NCBI GenBank assembly: GCA_907165135.1
Contig: OU015569.1
Location: 1,054,001-1,118,000 of the forward strand
Direction: 5' to 3'
Length of the DNA: 64,000 nt
Source of the DNA: Oikopleura dioica
Lineage: Eukaryota > Chordata > Appendicularia > Copelata > Oikopleuridae
Of the stretch, positions 59,740 through 64,000 are shown one piece after another (position 1 is the first letter of the stretch; each line of letters opens with the position of its first letter). The position numbers and the translations under genes are program-made. Under the pieces are notes generated by a model, which had not been told where the DNA came from, made no database searches, and worked only from the letters and a program-made list of their open reading frames with translations.

Positions 59740-61707
59740 ATGGAGATTGATAAATTGAAAATTGTAGTGTTTGTGGCATATTTTGTGCTGGTTTTGACGA
59801 TACGAATTCGAGCTGCAATAAAACGGTAAATGAGTTATTTATTTTTCTTGTTTTTTTTTCAATATTTTAGGAATATGCGCAAAAAACTTGAAGAAAAAGA
59901 AAGGATCGATGGCGGGGTTTTTAAGTCAACAACTCGGTATTTTAATTTTGAGTTTTGTTTCAAAGATAGACAACAATTTTCAATTTACCAGCGGTGCATA
60001 CAACGTAGCCACCTGGGCTCGGCAACCTGTGTAGAAAACCTGAGTCAGGGTCTACAGATCAAAAATGAAAAGCGGCTTCGTAGATATAACTTGCTTGATT
60101 TATAACTGATTTCTGCGGCTTCGTTTTAAAAAAAGCCGCTACGCGGCTTTTCATTTTAGATCTGTAGACCCTGACTCAGGTTTTCTACACAGGTTGCCGA
60201 GCCCAGCTAGCCACACTGATCGGTCTCTATGTAACTGGAAAAAAGAAGAGCACGAAAGTGACGCTGAGCCAGAAGAACGGCCGTCCCTTTACATCAGCTC
60301 AGTTGATGGTGAGTTAGAAGATTGCCCGTTAGTGAGCTCATCTGACTGATTCTACGCAAGCACGTTTGCTCTAGCGCACGTAAAATTCGCGCTGAAGCAG
60401 ATGATGCTCCTTTCGTTTATTTGACAAGAATGAAGGAACTATAGAGGAGGACGTTTTTATCGCTTTAAAAAGCGGCGTCGGGATGATTCGAAATCAAAAC
60501 GCGACATAGATTTTTTTGTTTTCACGTCTTGGAGATATTTTTCCAAGCAGGAATAGAAGGCAGCTAGCCGATTCTTGAGATTGTTTTCGTAAGATAAGCT
60601 CGAAAAAGGTAGCTCACAAAAGATTAATTCAGATTATTCGGCCAGCATTAGAACAATAATAGTTCTAACTAATTGCTCTTATAATTCAATTAAGACAGCG
60701 CAGGAAAAGTACAACATCGCGGTATTGGAAGACATAATGAATGGTACCTGTTCAGTCGATGGCCGGGCTCGGCAACCTGAGTAGAAAACCTGAGTCAGGG
60801 TTCTAAAAGAGAAAACTGAAAAGCCGCGTAGCGGCTTTTTTTTAACGGAGCCGCAAGGTCAAAATAATTCATTGAGTTGGTAGCTTTGGCGAAGCCGCTT
60901 CGCGGCTTCGTTAGAAAAAAGCCGCTACGCGGCTTTTCATATTACTCTTTTAGAATCCTGACTCAGGTTTTCTACTCAGATTGCCAAGCCCAGGTCGATG
61001 GAGCTCCCAACTAATCAATTCTAGTGGAAGAGACGGATGATGAGGGCGGCTCGAGTTCGGAGGGAGAAGATGCAGAGGCAGGAATGGACTTCAAGGTCTC
61101 TCTTTGAATTGATTGATCGCTGATTGTTAGCAAGCCGAGATTGAAGGTCTCCGGAATGCGAAGCAGAATTTTTCGATCAGAAACTGTTTACACAATTTCT
61201 GATACATTTTCTATCACAGTCAGATTGGAATCCATCTGATAAGCGGAAGTAGAGCCATCACATCGATTCGGTAATAAGGGTGCAAATTAAATGTCGAGAT
61301 TTTAGGTGCAAGAAGCTTGCGATGAAGATTGCGAGCTAGAGTTTTAACTCCTCGAGAATAATTGACGCGTGATAATAATATTGAACTCAAAGATCAGCAA
61401 GAAGACGATGACGACGGAGACGACGACGGAGGCGAGGAGGAAGCGGAGGAAGACGACGCCGTTTGTTCCGAGGTGAAACCGGTCAAGGCCGTAGTCAAGC
61501 AATTTAACCTATTCTAGTTTTCATTTGTAAGATTCTTGGCGCCGCTTAGTTTTAAATAGTAGTACTCTGTTACTAGAACTAACCCAGTACTGACCAGTCG
61601 TAGAATAGCTGTCAAAATGCAGTTTTACTTTTGAATATTTTTTTGTTCAGGACGATGCGAGTATCAGCTACGACGAAGCGATTTACGATGAGCTTGATCG
61701 CTGTTGA
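59740..61707 (+). CDS. Small membrane protein with acidic tail, unrecognised; one exon split by a family A element
   Basis: Exons 59740-59825, 59871-59916, 59966-60004, 60207-60308, 60695-60743, 61025-61095, 61306-61332, 61398-61472, 61651-61707; 552 nt, 183 aa. N-terminal anchor KIVVFVAYFVLVLTIRI, then basic/charged RKKLEEKERIDGG, a conserved-looking block FQFTSGAYN and ATLIGLYVTGKKKSTKV, and a long Asp/Glu tail ending AIYDELDRC. The third intron, 60005-60206, is the transposon itself: splicing from GT in the left target duplication to AG at the element end restores frame. Intron 7 (61333-61397) needs a GA 5' end, or exon 7 (61306-61332) is skipped. Family unknown. The 3' end is 11 nt from the convergent EF-hand-like gene. 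Confidence 0.6.
60013..60206. mobile_element. Family A element, copy 6, inside a coding exon (candidate introner)
   Basis: 194 bp, CTGGGCTCGGCAACC to GGTTGCCGAGCCCAG; one inner hairpin is shortened. Target duplication GTAGCCAC (60005-60012) and CTAGCCAC (60207-60214), 7 of 8. Left duplication starts GT; element ends AG. Confidence 0.93.
60763..60993. mobile_element. Family A element, copy 7, perfect 8-bp target duplication, inside a former 42-nt intron
   Basis: 231 bp, CCGGGCTCGGCAACC to GATTGCCAAGCCCAG, flanked by GTCGATGG on both sides (60755-60762 and 60994-61001). Removing the element and one duplication leaves a 42-nt GT-AG intron between exons 60695-60743 and 61025-61095. Confidence 0.95.
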
Positions 61708-61717
61708 AGGCAATTAT

Positions 61718-62041
61718 TTATTTATTCAAGATTTCGAAAATATAGTTTTTCTCAATTTCGATTCCAGTTCTCTTGTCTATTGATTCTCCCTTGAAAATTA
61801 GCGAAGCCAAGCACTTGATGGAATGTTCGGAATGAAATGCAGATGATCACAATCCAGCTTGAGCGGGTTTCAAGAAAAGCTAACGCTTATTTTACTATTC
61901 TGGTTGAGACCCTTGGCATGTCACAATCAGGAAAGTGTAGAAGTACTCGACAGTTATTCCGTGGTCGTCGTCCACGTCGTCAATCAAGTCCGTCTTGTCG
62001 ATAGTCTCTTCCATGATATCATGGAGGAGATCGCTGATCTT
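61718..62041 (-). CDS. Small EF-hand-like protein, 3' exons (5' end not found)
   Basis: Exon 62041-61925 (39 codons, starts after CTGCAG) and exon 61813-61718 (32 codons with TAA), both phase 0, joined by a GT-AG intron. The first reads KISDLLHDIMEETIDKTDLI then DDVDDDHGITVEYF, which resembles a helix-loop-helix calcium site with spaced Asp and the central Ile, though the last acidic residue is one position early. The second reads CLASLIFKGESIDKRTG. Upstream coding exons and the ATG are not identified; an internal ATG is possible. It converges on the acidic-tail gene. Calcium binding is inferred. Confidence 0.5.
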
Positions 62042-62514
62042 CTGCAGTTTCAATCTCAATATAACTTTGTTCATATTACTCGGGTGCTGTTTTTCATATG
62101 CTCTGCTTATTTCCTAATATTTATATGTTTAATAATTTTATGATTCGAGGGAATTTATTATGCACAAAGATCTTCAATAAGTAATGGAATCGAGAGTTCG
62201 CCTAAATTGCATACATTATTTAGTAAAAAAGGAAATCAACAATATGACATCATAAGAATAAAATGACAGTTATCGACAGTATTCCTTTGATAAAAGTGAT
62301 GCTACCTATAAGTGCAATGGGCCATGGCCATAGTTATGGGCCATATAAAAGCTTATTTTCCCACTTTAGTCCTTGCGTTTTCCCTTTTTCATTTCTGGAT
62401 TTGATTTTCGAGCCGGACCAGCCGATATATAACTTGCGCACCGAGCCGGTTTTCCTCAGTTTCCTCAGAGACTCAACTTCAAATTGAATTTTTTTCAATA
62501 AAAAACTTTTTACG
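62042..62514. other. Spacer between the EF-hand-like gene and the CaaX-protein gene
   Basis: GGGCCATGGCCATAGTTATGGGCC (two facing GGGCCAT blocks, 62320-62343) and a TATATAA at 62426 are the only notable motifs; the latter is about 89 nt before the next ATG. Confidence 0.35.
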
Positions 62515-63425
62515 ATGGATCAGGACAAGAAAGCTGCGCAAAATCGACGAAATCGGTTACGGTACTGGACGAAGAAATTGACGCCCAAACTCGGAGCGGG
62601 GCATTTTCAAGGAAACGAGGGTTGGCCCGGAAAAAATGGACCCGAAGCTCGCGACCACTTCTACGACGAGGAACTTGAAAAGGTTCTGCTTCTTCTCGAT
62701 TTGGGAGCAAAAGAGGTCAATTTCAAGGGAAGATGGTTAATTGTAACTTAAAATAGTATATAAGAGCCTTCTTTAACCAGTTTTAAACAAGATATTATAA
62801 TATACAGTTGACTCGCACAATTCGGCCCTTGCGATTCTCACTAAAAATGATTAGCAACAATCTTATGATTCGGACCCGCACAATTGGGCCCTATTTTGAA
62901 AAATTGGAAAAACAAAATAGGATGGAATTGTGTGAGTTGACTGCAAGTATACAAAGAAATTATCCACTCTTAAAAGTTCTGGGCCACTACTCAGGGGGAA
63001 CAGGACAAAGACATCGTTGCACACGGATGGCGAGTGAAATTTGTTGGCTGCTGCAAGGACCTGAATACTGATGTACTCTACGGCGATGGATTTCATCACT
63101 TTTCCCTCGAAAAAATCGGTATTTAGATTAACTATGACAATAACTAATTGTTGCTTCATTAGGCGGCGGTCCAAAGATCAAATGCGAGGCGACTGAATAC
63201 TGGTGGTACTACGACCATGTTGTTGGATCGGAGAAGACCAAGGTCACCGAAGGTGGCAAGATCGAGATGAAATTGAAGCGGCAAGTTCGATCCGCTTACG
63301 TGGTCGTCAACTGCTGGATTCTCCCAGAAGATTCTCCTGTGGCACCAACTGAAGAATCTTCTGACGAAGAACCCGACCATGATGCGGCGATCGACGTCGA
63401 CGAGGGGGGCTGCAGCGTTATGTGA
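62515..63425 (+). CDS. Unrecognised protein ending in a CaaX prenylation motif (3 exons)
   Basis: Exon 1 62515-62727 (or to 62715), exon 2 62995-63118, exon 3 63163-63425; about 199 aa. The C-terminus is EGGCSVM, a C-a-a-X box; X = Met favours farnesyltransferase, so membrane tethering is likely. The body begins with a basic stretch (QNRRNRLRYWTKK), then EELEKVLLLLDLGAKE, aromatic-rich VLYGDGFHHFSLEKI and TEYWWYYDHVVGSEK, and an acidic linker before the CaaX. I recognise no fold. Intron 1 can be canonical at 62716 (GAG|GTCAAT) or GG-type at 62728; both keep frame. GT at 62736 would hit a stop. An insertion with TIR CAGTTGACTC lies in intron 1. Confidence 0.6.
62805..62942. mobile_element. Palindromic MITE with CAGTTGACTCGCACAATT ends
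   Basis: CAGTTGACTCGCACAATTCG at 62806 is answered by GAATTGTGTGAGTTGACTG. A second inner repeat (CGCACAATTGGG) is present. TA precedes the left end. Ends of this type occur in pogo/Tigger-like elements; the assignment is tentative. It lies in intron 1 of the CaaX-protein gene. Confidence 0.75.
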
Positions 63426-63793
63426 AGTTAGATCTACTAATGCCTGCTTATCGGATCCATCGTGCCTGTTTTATGAGAATAAATCAAGTGCTTGAAATAA
63501 GTATAAATGCCCTAAAGTGTGATCTTGTTTACGCATTGAAATAAGTGCTAAAAGAGATAAATTTTCACTATTGAAAATTCATCAAATAAATTTCGGCGGA
63601 TATCAAGAAATATTTATTAGTCGACGGTTCGCCATTTGAAAAAAATAGATAAATGTGCAATATATTCAATATTCAGTAAGTTGGACAGTATTCGACAGGC
63701 GCTATAAATAATTTCAAGAAGTGGTTCTGTGTCGCCATTAGTCTTCGAGGATTCGCAATTTTACGGTTGAACTGAGGTAGAGGCAGTGGAAAT
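63426..63793. other. Convergent 3' flanks
   Basis: AATAAA at about 63479 is a likely polyadenylation signal for the CaaX-protein gene. No other feature. Confidence 0.5.
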
Positions 63794-64000
63794 CTACTTT
63801 TTTTTCATGAAGAAGCTCGAGATACTTGGCTGGTGCTTTGGCTTGGCCACGGTTTTCTTCGCCGCTGGTTTTGGAGCTGACTGGATTTTCTGAACGAAAA
63901 ATGAGACTCAACAAAGTAAGATTAATAGAGAACCTGTGGAGCTGGTTTTGCTTTCGCCTCTTCCTCGATCTCGCTTGGATCTACTTCGACCTCTACGTAG
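63794..64000 (-). CDS. C-terminal end of a PIP-box protein, possibly DNA polymerase delta subunit 3 (partial)
   Basis: Exon 64000-63934 (truncated by the window edge), a 44-nt GT-AG intron, exon 63889-63794 ending TAG. The protein end is Lys/Pro/Ala-rich (SAPKPAAKKTVAKPKH) and finishes QPSISSFFMKKK. That is a perfect PIP box (Q-x-x-I-x-x-F-F) at the extreme C-terminus, the PCNA-binding motif. POLD3/p66 ends the same way: a low-complexity basic tail and a terminal Q-x-x-I-x-x-F-F. Other PCNA clients could also fit, so the name is withheld. Confidence 0.6.

Noticed and set aside
60061-60150. GC hairpins followed by T runs that look like bacterial rho-independent terminators (also in the other family A copies)
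   Set aside because: They are the inner arms of a eukaryotic MITE, occur symmetrically and in both orientations, and the locus is intron-containing animal DNA.

Overview
The window is genomic DNA from a small, intron-rich animal. A complete Notch receptor, a GT31 glycosyltransferase, a tetraspanin-like protein and a FAM120/asteroid-type XPG-fold protein identify it as metazoan. Most introns are about 40-65 nt, and at least eight in-frame exon joins need a 5' splice site of GA, GG or GC (always with 3' AG). Tiny introns with G*-AG borders are a known hallmark of appendicularian tunicates (Oikopleura), so a larvacean with a moderately transposon-expanded genome is my best guess (about 0.6). I cannot prove it from the sequence alone.

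Layout. 0.6-1.6 kb: sigma-type glutathione S-transferase (-). 2.0-3.1 kb: two AT-rich inverted repeats and a possible micro-gene (-). 3.7-10.9 kb: a 23-exon FAM120-like gene (+) with a PABP-binding PAM2-like motif near its C-terminus. 11.3-12.8 kb: PWWP-domain gene (+). 13.2-25.8 kb: 14-exon Notch (-), about 2282 aa. 26.9-28.5 kb: unrecognised membrane protein gene (-). 29.2-30.4 kb: GT31 glycosyltransferase (+). 30.6-32.9 kb: tetraspanin-like (-). 34.1-35.5 kb: small single-pass membrane protein (-). 36-53 kb: almost gene-free and full of fold-back elements. 53.3-57.4 kb: nuclear-looking coiled-coil protein (+). 59.7-61.7 kb: small membrane protein with an acidic tail (+), convergent with an EF-hand-like gene (-) ending 11 nt away. 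62.5-63.4 kb: gene for a protein ending in a CaaX box (+). 63.8-64.0 kb: 3' end of a PIP-box protein, possibly POLD3 (-).

Mobile DNA. Non-autonomous fold-back elements dominate. Family A has seven copies, with inverted ends starting CTGGGCTCGG, nested GC-rich hairpins and 8-bp target duplications. Family B is a set of TTAA-flanked palindromes with GGGG-type ends, piggyBac-like. There are also hAT-like palindromes and a family with about 110-bp palindromic units. Two insertions lie inside what were 42-nt introns. The most interesting is the family A copy at 60013-60206. It sits inside a coding exon, yet the left target duplication supplies GT and the element end supplies AG, so splicing would restore the reading frame. 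That is the signature of an introner, a transposon that makes a new intron.

Exon coordinates were derived by hand from splice motifs and frame continuity; every multi-exon total given is a multiple of three unless stated.
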